Assembly (NCBI GenBank): GCA_964424115.1
Contig: CAYRHN010000002.1
Location: 62,001-126,000, forward strand
Source: CAYRHN01 sp964424115
GTDB taxonomy: Bacteria > Chloroflexota > Anaerolineae > Anaerolineales > Anaerolineaceae
Length of the DNA stretch: 64,000 nt
Direction: 5' to 3'
Notes under the pieces: generated by a model
Told to the model about the DNA's origin: nothing
The model's database searches: none
The model's input: only the letters and a program-made list of their open reading frames with translations
Program-made: the position numbers and the translations under genes
Shown: in pieces, positions 16,228-25,763 of the stretch
Position numbering within the stretch: the first letter of the stretch is position 1
Layout: every line of letters starts with the position of its first letter

Positions 16228-16692
16228 ATGGGTTGTTGTTGTGAACGGCATACTTCTTTGACCAGTGAAAAGGCCCCTAAGGCGATTGGGCCTTATTCGA
16301 TCGGCGTACAGGTGGGTGAGCTTGTTTTCACCTCTGGACAACTGGGGCTTGATCCGGCGACCGGAAATATCGTTCCAGGTGGGATTGAAGCGGAAACCCA
16401 CCAGGCGCTGCGAAATTTGGCCGCCGTTTTGGAAGCCGCCGGCGTCGGTTTGGAGGATGTGGTCAAAACCACGGTTTTCCTGCGTGATATCCAGGATTTT
16501 GCGAAAATGAACGCAGTTTACGCAGAATACTTCAAAGAGAATCCCCCGGCGCGTTCCGCCATCCAGGTGGCGGCGCTGCCTAAGGCGGGCGCGGTGGAGA
16601 TCGAAGCGATCGCGGTGCTGCCAATGGAATGCGAATGCGAGGAAGGTGAGTGCGATTGCGAAGACGGCGAATGTGATTGCGGCTGCCACTAA
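16228..16692 (+). CDS. RidA-family protein with cysteine-rich ends
   Basis: The 154-residue protein is a RidA/YjgF-family protein (about 8-132): KAIGPYSIGVQ, FTSGQLG, and the signature around NPPARS (Arg109) and VEIEAIAV (Glu126) typical of imine/enamine deaminases. Unlike ordinary RidA (~125-130 residues) it begins MGCCCE and ends with an added tail (134-154) rich in Cys-x-Cys pairs separated by acidic residues: seven Cys plus a final His. With the three N-terminal Cys this suggests a metal-binding extension. AGGAGAA sets the start. The response regulator gene begins five bases after its stop. Confidence 0.9.
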   Translation: MGCCCERHTSLTSEKAPKAIGPYSIGVQVGELVFTSGQLGLDPATGNIVPGGIEAETHQALRNLAAVLEAAGVGLEDVVKTTVFLRDIQDFAKMNAVYAEYFKENPPARSAIQVAALPKAGAVEIEAIAVLPMECECEEGECDCEDGECDCGCH

Positions 16693-16697
16693 GGTTC

Positions 16698-17384
16698 ATG
16701 AGCGGCGAATTGATCTTGCTGGTCGATGACGAGGCTAACATCCTCCAATTGGCGCGTATGTACCTGGAACGCGAGGGCTACCAGGTAACGGCATGCGGGG
16801 ATGGAATCACCGCGCTGCAGGCTGTTCAAGGCCAGAAGCCAGATCTGATGGTTTTGGATGTGATGCTGCCAGGGCTGGATGGTTTTGAGATTTGCCGCCG
16901 TTTGCGTTCGTCTGGCAATGATCTGCCGATCATCATGCTCACCGCTTGCGATGAGGATCTTGATAAGATCCTAGGGCTGGAACTGGGCGCGGACGATTAC
17001 CTGACCAAGCCCTTCAATCCGCGCGAACTGGTGGCGCGGGTGCGCGCCATTCTGCGCCGCAAGGGGGGCTCGCTTCCTGCAGCAGCGGCAGAGGAAGAAC
17101 TGCGCATAGGTGATGTCGTCCTTCATCCGGCGCGGCGAGAGGTGCGTTGCCGGGGAGAAGCGGTTATTCTCCGCGCCCAGGAATTTGAAGTATTGTTGGT
17201 GTTGGCGCGCAGCCCAGGAAAGGTATTCACCCGTGAGGATCTGCTCAACCTGGCCTGGGGCTACGATTTTTTCGGTCAGACGCGCACTGTAGATGTGCAT
17301 ATTGCCCAGCTCCGCCGTAAACTTGCCGGTGGACAGGCAAGAATTGAAACGGTGACCGGTATCGGGTATAAGCTGGTGACGTAA
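16698..17384 (+). CDS. OmpR/PhoB-type response regulator
   Basis: The 228-residue protein has a receiver domain (about 1-120) with LLVDDE acidic pocket, phosphorylation site Asp in LMVLDVMLPG and the TKPF Lys, then a winged-helix DNA-binding domain (about 130-225; RTVDVHIAQLRRKL, IETVTGIGYKL). It is the output half of the two-component system with the kinase that starts one base after its stop. The chosen Met places the receiver strand in the family position with AAGG upstream. Target genes are unknown; the downstream envelope genes are candidates. Confidence 0.95.
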   Translation: MSGELILLVDDEANILQLARMYLEREGYQVTACGDGITALQAVQGQKPDLMVLDVMLPGLDGFEICRRLRSSGNDLPIIMLTACDEDLDKILGLELGADDYLTKPFNPRELVARVRAILRRKGGSLPAAAAEEELRIGDVVLHPARREVRCRGEAVILRAQEFEVLLVLARSPGKVFTREDLLNLAWGYDFFGQTRTVDVHIAQLRRKLAGGQARIETVTGIGYKLVT

Positions 17385-17385
17385 T

Positions 17386-18807
17386 ATGTTCCGGTCGCTG
17401 CGGTCGCGCCTTTGGATTTCCTACGCCTTCCTGATCCTGGTGGTGCTTTTAATTGTGGGTGTCGGGGTGATCCTGGCGTTGCGCGACAGCCCCTTACTCT
17501 ACCGCCAGACAGCCGCCAAAATCAAACTGGCTGAGACGCTGGTGGTTAACCGGCTGGAGGTTCTGGGTGGAAGATCCGCCGAACGGGCTGAGCGCCTGAT
17601 GCAGACGGAAGCCGAAAACCGCGCTCTGCGTTTCTTGATCCTGGATGGGCAAGGAAATGTGGTTGCCGAATATAAAAGCAAGGATACGAACAGCCAGTTG
17701 AGTGGTTTTGATCTTACTGCGGTGGATGGCTCTTCAGATGATTTCCTGGCGGTGAAGATTATCCAGGATCAACACAAGAAAAGCTGGCTTTATTCGATAA
17801 CGCAGTTGGATAATGGTGAATACCTGGTGACCACCGCACAGCGGCCGGCGGTGCTGCTGCGCAATGTGCTCACCGATGATACCCTGCGGCCTTTCTTTCA
17901 GGCCGGGTTGGCTGCATTATTTCTGGCGGTGTTGTTCAGCCTGCTGATGAGCGAATGGATCACGGTGCCTTTAAAACGAATGGCCGAAAGCGCGCGCCGC
18001 CTGGCAAGCGGACAAGCCCTACCGGTGCCGCAAAAAGGGCCGGGCGAGGTGCGCCAACTGGCACAGGCATTGAATGAAATGCAAAACCAGGTGCAAGCCA
18101 GTCAGCAATCGCAGCGCGATTTCATTGCCAATATCACTCATGAATTGAAAACTCCCTTGACCTCCATCCAGGGCTTCTCTCAGGCGATCCTGGACGGAAC
18201 GGTGCATGATGAGGCGGGACTACGCCAGGCTGCGGGGGTGATTCACGACGAAGCGGATCGGATGAACCGACTGGTACTGGATTTGTTGGCGCTGGCCAGG
18301 CTGGAAGCCGGCACGGCGGACCTGTCCTTTACGCCGCTGGATCTGCGCGCCTTGTTGGAACACGTGGTGCAAAAATTTTCCCTGCAGGCCGGACAATCTC
18401 AAATCGACTTGCGCACCCAGGTGGGAGCGTTGCCGGTTGTCTATGGCGATGGCGACCGGCTGGCTCAGGTGTTTACCAACCTGGTCGACAATGCGCTCAA
18501 ATTCACGCCATCTGGTGGGCAGGTGCTGGTCTCGGCGGAAGCCGTGACAGGCGGAGTGCGCGCCAGCGTGGCAGATAACGGCCCGGGCATCCCGGCCGAA
18601 GACAGATCGCGCATCTTTGAGCGTTTTTACCAGCTTGACCGCTCCCGCCGCAAGAGCGGCGGGCGAGGGGTGGGCCTGGGATTGCCGATTGCTCAACAGA
18701 TCGTGCTGGCGCACGGTGGAAAAATATGGATAGAAAGCATTGTAGGAAAAGGTAGTGTCTTCTATGTCGAATTACCTGGTAACCATCATCGTTCCCTGTC
18801 GAAATGA
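17386..18807 (+). CDS. Membrane sensor histidine kinase
   Basis: The 473-residue kinase has a signal-anchor helix (about 12-32), an extracytoplasmic sensor (about 35-160) with no recognised fold, a second helix (about 170-190), a HAMP linker, a dimerisation/phosphorylation domain with His in ITHELKTPLTSIQGFSQ, and an ATPase domain (NLVDNALKFTPSGG; DNGPGIP; GVGLGLPIA). Overall a PhoR/VicK-like layout. It overlaps the next gene by 44 bases, so the signalling pair and the glycosyltransferase run are probably one transcript. Confidence 0.95.
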   Translation: MFRSLRSRLWISYAFLILVVLLIVGVGVILALRDSPLLYRQTAAKIKLAETLVVNRLEVLGGRSAERAERLMQTEAENRALRFLILDGQGNVVAEYKSKDTNSQLSGFDLTAVDGSSDDFLAVKIIQDQHKKSWLYSITQLDNGEYLVTTAQRPAVLLRNVLTDDTLRPFFQAGLAALFLAVLFSLLMSEWITVPLKRMAESARRLASGQALPVPQKGPGEVRQLAQALNEMQNQVQASQQSQRDFIANITHELKTPLTSIQGFSQAILDGTVHDEAGLRQAAGVIHDEADRMNRLVLDLLALARLEAGTADLSFTPLDLRALLEHVVQKFSLQAGQSQIDLRTQVGALPVVYGDGDRLAQVFTNLVDNALKFTPSGGQVLVSAEAVTGGVRASVADNGPGIPAEDRSRIFERFYQLDRSRRKSGGRGVGLGLPIAQQIVLAHGGKIWIESIVGKGSVFYVELPGNHHRSLSK

Positions 18808-19756
18808 GCAGACCACCATCCGGTTGTTGATGGAGGCGGTTTACCGCCAAACGTATCCGCGCGACCGGCTGGAATTGGTTATCGCAGACGGGATGTCCAG
18901 CGACCAAACGCGCGCGGAAATTACCCGCTTTTCTGACGAATTTCCTGATCTCAAAATATCGGTGGTGGATAATCCCCGCCAGGCTATTCCCACTGCCTTG
19001 AACACGGCGCTGCGATCGGCCCGGGGGGAGATCATCCTGCGCCTGGACGCCCATTCGGTGCCTGCCGAAGACTATGTGGCGCGCAGCGTGGAAGCGCTCG
19101 AGCAAGGTAAAGGCGAGAATGTGGGCGGCGTGTGGGAGATCCGACCTGGACGGCCGGGCTTGGTTGCTGCGGCCATTGCCGCGGCAGCTGCGCACCCCTT
19201 TGGCGTGGGCGATGCGCTTTATCGTTATACTACACGTGCCGCGGAAGTGGATACAGTCCCATTCGGCTGCTTTTGGAAGCATACCCTGGAGAAGTTGGGT
19301 GGGTATGACGAAACCTTGATGACCAACGAAGATTATGAATTGAATACCCGCATTCGCCGCCAGGGCGGGCAGATTTGGTTGGATCCTGCCATCCGTTCGG
19401 TTTATTTTGCGCGTTCCACCTTCGGAGCATTGGCGCGCCAGTATTGGCGCTACGGCTACTGGAAGACGCAAATGCTGCGCCGTTATCCTGGCACATTGCG
19501 TTGGCGCCAGGCTCTGCCGCCGGTGTTTGTGGTCAGCTTATTGGGATTGGCGGTATTGAGCATTTTCTGGGATGTGGCGCGTTGGGGACTGCTGGCCGAA
19601 GCGATTCTCTATCTTGTGGTATTATTGGCAGGAGCAATCCCGGCTGCACGCCGGGCAGGCGATTGGCGCCTGGCTGCGGTGATCCCGCTGGCAATTGCGA
19701 CCATGCACCTGTGCTGGGGCAGCGGTTTCCTGGCCGGGTTATTTCGCCGGAGCTGA
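18764..19756 (+). CDS. Family 2 glycosyltransferase (ExoA-like), membrane associated
   Basis: The 330-residue protein has a GT-A fold: TIIVPCRNE start, IADGMSSDQT, the DxD-like RLDAHS, and NEDYELNTRIRRQGG near the acceptor site. Two or three hydrophobic helices close the C-terminus (about 250-325). The pattern resembles succinoglycan ExoA-type enzymes that extend lipid-linked sugars. It starts inside the kinase gene and ends directly against the next ATG, so translation is likely coupled. Sugar specificity is unknown. A GTG three codons upstream (18755) is an alternative start. Confidence 0.88.
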   Translation: MSNYLVTIIVPCRNEQTTIRLLMEAVYRQTYPRDRLELVIADGMSSDQTRAEITRFSDEFPDLKISVVDNPRQAIPTALNTALRSARGEIILRLDAHSVPAEDYVARSVEALEQGKGENVGGVWEIRPGRPGLVAAAIAAAAAHPFGVGDALYRYTTRAAEVDTVPFGCFWKHTLEKLGGYDETLMTNEDYELNTRIRRQGGQIWLDPAIRSVYFARSTFGALARQYWRYGYWKTQMLRRYPGTLRWRQALPPVFVVSLLGLAVLSIFWDVARWGLLAEAILYLVVLLAGAIPAARRAGDWRLAAVIPLAIATMHLCWGSGFLAGLFRRS

Positions 19757-21649
19757 ATGAAAGCAACCATTAACGTCCGCAATCGGTACCTTTTCCTGGG
19801 GGATCTGATCCTGATCATCGTTTCGGTGATGCTCAGTTACCTGCTTAAATTTGAGCTGACCTATGATTTCTACACAATCTATCTACCCTCGGCGGTTTGG
19901 ATGGCTGGTGTGGCATTGCTGGTCAAGCCGCTGGTGTATTACAGTTTTGGCCTCTACCGGCGGGTATGGTCTTATGCCAGCATCCAGGAATTAAAATTGA
20001 TCGTGGTTTCGGTCACATTGGCATCCATCCCGGTCGCATTGATCATGTTGACGCTCTTTTCGCTGCGTCTGTTCCCGGGCTTTCCACGCATGGCTCTGGT
20101 GATCGATTGGGTTTTATCCATGATGGCGGTGGGCGGGCTGCGTTTTACCGTGCGGCTGCTGGCGGAAAATCAGCGTGCCGGAGCGGTGAAGAATGCGCAG
20201 GGAACACGTAGGGTGTTGGTGGCTGGAGCAGGGGATGCCGGCGCTTTGATGGTGCGAGAGATGCAGCGCAACCCGCAGTTGAACCTCGTTCCGGTGGGCT
20301 TCGCGGATGATGACCCGGGGAAACAAGGACAGACGATCTACGGCGTTCCGGTAGTCGGAAAACTGAGTGGACTGGCGAATATTTTGGATCAGTACCCTGT
20401 CAATGAAGTAGTAATCGCCATTCCCAGTGCGCCGGGGCGGGTGATCCGCATGGTGGCGGATGTGTGCCGCTTGAAAGGTGTGCCATTCCGCACGATGCCC
20501 GGTATTTATGAATTGCTGGGCGGCAAGGTCAGTGTTAACCGTCTGCGCGAGGTGGATATCACCGACCTGCTCCGTCGCGAACCGGTGCATGTTCGTGACG
20601 ACATGGTCGGTGGAGTGGTGAGCGGCAAAGCGGTGTTGGTGACCGGCTCAGGCGGTTCGATCGGACGGGAGTTGTGCCGTCAGATCGCTCGTTGGGGGCC
20701 TTCGGAGCTGCTGCTACTGGGCCATGGAGAAAACAGTATTTTTGAAACAATGATGGAGTTAAGTGAGGATTTTCCGACTTTGCCCATCCGCCCCTTAATT
20801 GCCGATGTGCGCGATTTACCGCGCCTGCGTTCCCTGTTCAAACGGCACCATCCGCAGGTCATCTTTCATGCAGCTGCGCATAAACATGTGCCGTTGATGG
20901 AAAACAACATTGAAGAGGCCATCACCAACAATGTAGTTGGTACATCCAACATCGTCACGACAGCGCTGGAAAACCAGGTCGAGCGCCTGGTAATGATCTC
21001 CACTGATAAGGCGATCCGTCCCACCAGCGTGATGGGGGCTACCAAAAGACTGGCGGAGATGGTCGTGCTGGATGCTGCGGCGCGCTCCGGCCTGCCGTAT
21101 TGCGTGGTGCGTTTTGGAAATGTGCTAGGCAGCCGTGGCTCCGTGGTGCCGCTCTTCAAACGCCAGATTGCTCGCGGCGGTCCGGTGACAGTCACCCATC
21201 CGGACATGAAGCGATTCTTTATGACGATCCCGGAAGCAGTCTACCTTGTGCTGCAGGCTGCCAGCCTGGGGGATCATGGAGAAACCTTTGTACTGAATAT
21301 GGGAGAACAGGTACGAATCTTGGACCTGGCTGAAGACCTGATCCGCCTTTCCGGGCTGGAGCCAGGAAAAGATATTGATATTGTTTTTACCGGTATCCGC
21401 CCAGGAGAGAAATTGAGCGAAGAGTTGTGGGATGAGGGCGACCAGTTGAAGCATACGGCTCATCCGGAGGTACTGCGCCTGGAAGGGGAAGCGCAGTTGA
21501 CCGGTGAAGAATTGAAAAATGCTTTAAGCGAACTGCTGAAACTGGCGCAGGAAGGCGAAACCCAGGCGATCCTTGCCCTGCTTGACCAATATATCCCTGG
21601 GGCGATGGTGCGCTCCACCCCGCCGATGGAATTGACGGCAATAGATTGA
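19757..21649 (+). CDS. CapD/PglF-like NDP-sugar 4,6-dehydratase, membrane bound
   Basis: The 630-residue protein begins with four membrane helices (about 10-140), then a first Rossmann region (VLVAGAGDAGALM; ~150-260) and a second short-chain dehydrogenase domain (VTGSGGSIGREL; ~290-600). The usual dehydratase Tyr-x3-Lys is replaced by a STDKA...MGATKRLAE arrangement, as in CapD, WbpM and PglF. These enzymes convert UDP-GlcNAc to a 4-keto-6-deoxy sugar. It starts at the base after the preceding stop and overlaps the next ATG by one base. Confidence 0.9.
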   Translation: MKATINVRNRYLFLGDLILIIVSVMLSYLLKFELTYDFYTIYLPSAVWMAGVALLVKPLVYYSFGLYRRVWSYASIQELKLIVVSVTLASIPVALIMLTLFSLRLFPGFPRMALVIDWVLSMMAVGGLRFTVRLLAENQRAGAVKNAQGTRRVLVAGAGDAGALMVREMQRNPQLNLVPVGFADDDPGKQGQTIYGVPVVGKLSGLANILDQYPVNEVVIAIPSAPGRVIRMVADVCRLKGVPFRTMPGIYELLGGKVSVNRLREVDITDLLRREPVHVRDDMVGGVVSGKAVLVTGSGGSIGRELCRQIARWGPSELLLLGHGENSIFETMMELSEDFPTLPIRPLIADVRDLPRLRSLFKRHHPQVIFHAAAHKHVPLMENNIEEAITNNVVGTSNIVTTALENQVERLVMISTDKAIRPTSVMGATKRLAEMVVLDAAARSGLPYCVVRFGNVLGSRGSVVPLFKRQIARGGPVTVTHPDMKRFFMTIPEAVYLVLQAASLGDHGETFVLNMGEQVRILDLAEDLIRLSGLEPGKDIDIVFTGIRPGEKLSEELWDEGDQLKHTAHPEVLRLEGEAQLTGEELKNALSELLKLAQEGETQAILALLDQYIPGAMVRSTPPMELTAID

Positions 21650-22638
21650 TGGATATCCTCAACGCAGCTGAGTGGGAGAAAACCTTCACTGCCCAATCCG
21701 AGGCGCATGTTCTGCAATCCACTGCCTGGGGGGACCTAAAAGCGGCGTTCGGCTGGAAGCCGCTGCGTCTGCGAGCTGGCGAGGCTGCCGGTCAGATCCT
21801 TTTTCGCCATCTGCCGATGGGATTGACGATCGCTTACCTTCCCAAGGGGCCGCTGGGGGGGGATTGGCGCACATTTTGGCCGGAAGTGCACGCTGAGTGC
21901 CGCCGGCGCAAGGCGATCTTTCTCAAGGTTGAGCCGGATGCCTGGCAACCGCTGGCAAAAGAGCGCCTGGAACAATTGCCTGGCTTTATCCCTGCGTCTG
22001 CCATCCAACCGCGTCGCACGCTGGTCGTTTCTCTGGCGGGCAGCGAAGAGGATTGGTTGGGGCGGATGAAGCAGAAGACGCGCTATAATATCCGCCTGGC
22101 GCAGAAGAAAGATGTGATCGTGCGCCAAAGCCAGGACATCGATACCTATTACCGTTTGATGCAGGAGACCGGTGAGAGGGATCGCTTTGGCGTACATACG
22201 TTGGAGTATTACCGCCGCGCCTATGATTTATTTGCCCCTACCGGCAACTGTGCCATGCTGGTGGCTGAATTTCAAGGTGCGCCGCTGGCAGGGTTGATGA
22301 CCTTTAGGAATGGAAAGCGCGCCTGGTATTTTTACGGAGCATCCGGGAACCAGGAACGCGAAAGAATGCCTACTTATTTGCTGCAATTTGAGGCTATGCG
22401 TTGGGCAGCCTCGCGCGGCTGCCTGGAATATGATCTGTGGGGGATCCCAGACGAAGAAGAAGAGGTTCTGGAGGCACAATTTGCCGGGCGAAACGACGGT
22501 TTGTGGGGGGTGTACCGTTTCAAGCGTGGTTTTGGGGGCACGTTGAAACGCTCGGCGGGAGCCTGGGATTATGTTTACTCGCCGCTGCTTTATCGTTTCT
22601 ACCAGTGGTATGCAGGCCGCCTGGGACGGGAGACATGA
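21649..22638 (+). CDS. FemAB-family aminoacyltransferase 1
   Basis: The 329-residue protein has twin GNAT-like folds of the FemABX family: WGDLKAAFGWKPLRL near the N-terminus, MKQKTRYNIRLAQKK in the centre, RERMPTYLLQFEAMRWA and YDLWGIP, ending GLWGVYRFKRGFGG. These enzymes add amino acids from aminoacyl-tRNA to the lipid II stem peptide. The ATG overlaps the previous stop. A paralogue follows directly. Bridge composition cannot be read from sequence. Confidence 0.9.
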   Translation: MDILNAAEWEKTFTAQSEAHVLQSTAWGDLKAAFGWKPLRLRAGEAAGQILFRHLPMGLTIAYLPKGPLGGDWRTFWPEVHAECRRRKAIFLKVEPDAWQPLAKERLEQLPGFIPASAIQPRRTLVVSLAGSEEDWLGRMKQKTRYNIRLAQKKDVIVRQSQDIDTYYRLMQETGERDRFGVHTLEYYRRAYDLFAPTGNCAMLVAEFQGAPLAGLMTFRNGKRAWYFYGASGNQERERMPTYLLQFEAMRWAASRGCLEYDLWGIPDEEEEVLEAQFAGRNDGLWGVYRFKRGFGGTLKRSAGAWDYVYSPLLYRFYQWYAGRLGRET

Positions 22639-22642
22639 GCCG

Positions 22643-23725
22643 TTGAACGGGAATTGGGAGAAATGGAATGCTCTGGTTGCCGGATTGCCTGGCGCACACT
22701 TGTTCCAAACAGAACAATGGGCGGCGGTCAAACAGGCTTATGGTTGGCAGGCGCAACCGCTGCGCTGGGATGGGGCGGCAGCGATGGTATTGCGCCGCAC
22801 GATATCCTTGACTCCCCTGGGACCAAAAGCCAGTGTTCTGTATGTGCCGCGCGGACCGCTGATGAATTGGCACGACAAGGCAGTACGCCGCCAGGTATTA
22901 GACGATTTGCAACGCCTGGCTAAAAGAAGCGGGGCGATCTTCATTAAAGTAGATCCTGAAGTGGTCCTTGGACGCGGAGTCCCTGGAGCAGAGGAGGCTA
23001 TGGAGTGCCCGCCCCCGGGTTTATTGGATGAATTAAGAACGCGTGGGTGGAGATTCGCTCCCGACCAGATCCAATTTCGCAACACGGTCTGGTTGGATTT
23101 GCAGTCTGATGAAGAGGCGTGGTTGGCGCGGATGAAACAAAAGACCCGCTACAATATCCGCTTGGCTCAGAAGAAGGGTGTGACCGTCCGGCAGGGGAAT
23201 GAGGCCGATCTGGATCTGCTCTTCCGCATGTATGCAGAAACATCAACGCGGGATGGATTTGTGATTCGGTCCAGGGATTATTACGAAACCGTATGGCAGA
23301 CTTTCATGCGCGCGGGAATGGCCGTTCCTTTGATCGCAGAAGCAGATGGGGAAGCCTTGGCCGGATTGTTCTTGTTTACATTTGCCGGCAAGGCCTGGTA
23401 TTTATACGGCATGTCACGTGAGATCCAGCGGGATAAGATGCCTAACTACATTTTACAGTGGGAAGCCATGCGGACTGCCAAAGCAGCAGGTTGTGAGGTG
23501 TACGATCTGTGGGGCGCACCGGATGTATTCAACGAAAGCGATGGGATGTGGGGCGTGTACCGATTCAAGGAGGGCCTGGGCGGGAACGTGATCCGCACCT
23601 TAGGCGCCTGGGATTACACATCCCGCCCATTTATGTACAAGTTATACACCAATGTTCTACCGCGCATTCTGGATATCATGCGCCGCCGGGGAAAGGAGCG
23701 CACTAAGCGCGAAGCAGGGGCCTGA
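22643..23725 (+). CDS. FemAB-family aminoacyltransferase 2
   Basis: The 360-residue paralogue of the preceding gene shares MKQKTRYNIRLAQKKG, DKMPNYILQWEAMR and YDLWGAPDVF, and ends GMWGVYRFKEGLGG. It has an insert before the central motif (around VLGRGVPG). The start chosen is TTG at 22643, five bases after the preceding stop and matching the paralogue N-terminus; ATG at 22610 would overlap by 29 bases and is possible. Two non-identical Fem proteins in tandem suggest addition of two residues or use of two substrates in the peptidoglycan bridge (inference). Confidence 0.88.
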   Translation: MNGNWEKWNALVAGLPGAHLFQTEQWAAVKQAYGWQAQPLRWDGAAAMVLRRTISLTPLGPKASVLYVPRGPLMNWHDKAVRRQVLDDLQRLAKRSGAIFIKVDPEVVLGRGVPGAEEAMECPPPGLLDELRTRGWRFAPDQIQFRNTVWLDLQSDEEAWLARMKQKTRYNIRLAQKKGVTVRQGNEADLDLLFRMYAETSTRDGFVIRSRDYYETVWQTFMRAGMAVPLIAEADGEALAGLFLFTFAGKAWYLYGMSREIQRDKMPNYILQWEAMRTAKAAGCEVYDLWGAPDVFNESDGMWGVYRFKEGLGGNVIRTLGAWDYTSRPFMYKLYTNVLPRILDIMRRRGKERTKREAGA

Positions 23726-25735
23726 TCAAGGCCGCCAGGCGGGCTGGAAATCGTTGGCGGGATCGTCGGTCAGGCGGGTGATGCTGCCGCCGTTCATGGT
23801 CATGATATAAATATCGTGGTTGTTGTCTTTACGCCAATTTTCATATGCCAGCCAATACCCATCCGGCGAGAAATCTACATCCACCGAGGGGCCGGTATTG
23901 GGGGCGATGATAATCTCTTTGGCGTTGCGGTCGCCGTACTGTCTCACGACAATATCCCGGCTGCCGGAATGGAAGGCGATCACTGAACCGTCGTTTGACC
24001 AATCGGGGCTGTGGTCATCCTGGGCGTCCAGCGCGGTGAATTCTTTTTCTTTTCCTGTTTCAATCTCAATTGTATAAATCTGGGGTTTTCCCAGGCGCGT
24101 GCTTTCAAAGACCAACATTTTCCCATCCGGAGACCAGGAAGGGCGGTGATCGTAGGTGGAATTGGAACTGAGACGAGTGGTTTTCCCGGTTTCGAAACTG
24201 TACAGGTAAATATGAGCCAGGTCGCCATCGCGCAGAGAAGAGAAAGCAATCGTTTTCCCATCGGGAGACCAGGCCGGGTCAAAGTCGCCGCCCGGCATAG
24301 AAGGGATGGGGTTGATCCCGCTTCCATCGGAATTGATAATAAATAAGCCGGTGCTTTTGTACATATCCTGTTTACCCTTACAGGGAGAAACGATCACCAG
24401 CCGCTGCCCATCCGGCGACCATCCGGGTTGGCAGGCGCCGTCCGGCAGGTTGGTGATTTGGGTCAGCCCGCTAAGATCGCTGTTTATCAGGTATATCTGG
24501 GGAACCCCACTCCGGTCGGAGACGAAGGCCAGCTGACCAACGCCGCCGCCGCGCGGGGTGGATTGTACGGTTGGGGTAAGGGTGGTTGTGGGCTCCGGTG
24601 TGTTCGTGGGAGTGTCGCTGGCAAGCGGCGCAAGGGTGTTGGTGGGAGCAGGAGTGTTGCTGGATTGGAGGGGGGCGGTGGTGCGAGTCGCTACCGGACT
24701 GGCCGGAAGGGTGGCTGTGGCAGGCAAGGAGCTTTGTGTCCCGCCGATTGACAGGGCAATCCCCACACCTATGACGGCAATCAATCCAACGCCGCCCAGG
24801 ATCCAGAACAGGGGGCTGGTTTTGCGTTTCTGAACTGAGGCCCCGGGCTGAGCGGTGGATGCCGCCTGTGCAACGCCATTTTGGGGGTTTACCGCCGGGG
24901 TGGGCATGGTGACTGCCCGTCTGCGAGCCTGGGAATTGGAATTGAGCAATGCTTGTTTCAGCTCTTCGGCAGTCTGGTAACGTTCCTCTGCTGAAACACG
25001 CATCGCTTTCTCAATCACGGAGGCGAGCCTCTCGGATACGTTTGGGCTTTGCTGGCGGATGGGGGTTAATTCAACGGTGCCCATGGCGCGCGCCAGGGCA
25101 TCTTCGGGGACTTTGTTGGTCAGCGCGGCATAAAGCGTTGCGCCTAAGGAATAAATATCGGACCGCGAATCCGTGCCCTGTCCATATTGTTCTGGCGAGG
25201 CATATCCCGGTGTGAGCGCCTGCGCGCCGGTAGTGGTGGCCTGGCCGGGTTGAGCCATTTTTGCCAGACCAAAATCCACCAGATAGATTTGCCCGCTGGG
25301 GGTGATCTTGATATTGCCTGGTTTTATGTCGCGGTGCACAATGATCGGCTGGCGGTGGTGCAAATAAGTTAATGCATCGCAAATGCTGGCGCCGATGTTG
25401 ACCACTTCTTGTTCGGAATACAGCTCGTTCCGCGCCAGGCGCGCGCGTAAGTCTTCCCCTTCAATAAAATCCATTACCAGATATTGCCCGCGTCCGGGGA
25501 TCACGAAATGGTCTGTCACCCGCGGTAAATTGGAATGGCGCAGCCCCGCCAGAATGGTCGCCTCACGGCGGAATTGACGAGTAGATTCCTCGCTGGTAAA
25601 TAGGTTTTCTTTTACCGCAACCTGAACCCCAAGACTCTGATCGTTGGCGCGGTAAATAGCGCCCATCCCGCCTTGCGCGATGATATCCAAAATTTCATAG
25701 CGGTTGTATAAAACAGTACCGACTTGAAGAGTCAT
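23726..25735 (-). CDS. Ser/Thr protein kinase with TolB-like propeller 1
   Basis: The 669-residue protein has a Hanks-type kinase domain (about 10-270): GQGGMG-like loop, VAVKENL, VHRDIKPGNIKI and VDFGLAK. A membrane helix follows (about 310-330; WILGGVGLIAVIGVGI), then a Thr/Pro-rich spacer (about 340-395) and a C-terminal propeller of repeated WSPDG units (PGWSPDGQ, PAWSPDGK, PSWSPDGK), as in TolB. The kinase faces the cytoplasm and the propeller lies outside. It probably senses an extracellular ligand or wall component and signals by phosphorylation. A paralogue lies immediately upstream on the same strand. Confidence 0.92.
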   Translation of the reverse strand: MTLQVGTVLYNRYEILDIIAQGGMGAIYRANDQSLGVQVAVKENLFTSEESTRQFRREATILAGLRHSNLPRVTDHFVIPGRGQYLVMDFIEGEDLRARLARNELYSEQEVVNIGASICDALTYLHHRQPIIVHRDIKPGNIKITPSGQIYLVDFGLAKMAQPGQATTTGAQALTPGYASPEQYGQGTDSRSDIYSLGATLYAALTNKVPEDALARAMGTVELTPIRQQSPNVSERLASVIEKAMRVSAEERYQTAEELKQALLNSNSQARRRAVTMPTPAVNPQNGVAQAASTAQPGASVQKRKTSPLFWILGGVGLIAVIGVGIALSIGGTQSSLPATATLPASPVATRTTAPLQSSNTPAPTNTLAPLASDTPTNTPEPTTTLTPTVQSTPRGGGVGQLAFVSDRSGVPQIYLINSDLSGLTQITNLPDGACQPGWSPDGQRLVIVSPCKGKQDMYKSTGLFIINSDGSGINPIPSMPGGDFDPAWSPDGKTIAFSSLRDGDLAHIYLYSFETGKTTRLSSNSTYDHRPSWSPDGKMLVFESTRLGKPQIYTIEIETGKEKEFTALDAQDDHSPDWSNDGSVIAFHSGSRDIVVRQYGDRNAKEIIIAPNTGPSVDVDFSPDGYWLAYENWRKDNNHDIYIMTMNGGSITRLTDDPANDFQPAWRP

Positions 25736-25763
25736 AGGTTATTTGCTCAACTATTTGCGAAAT

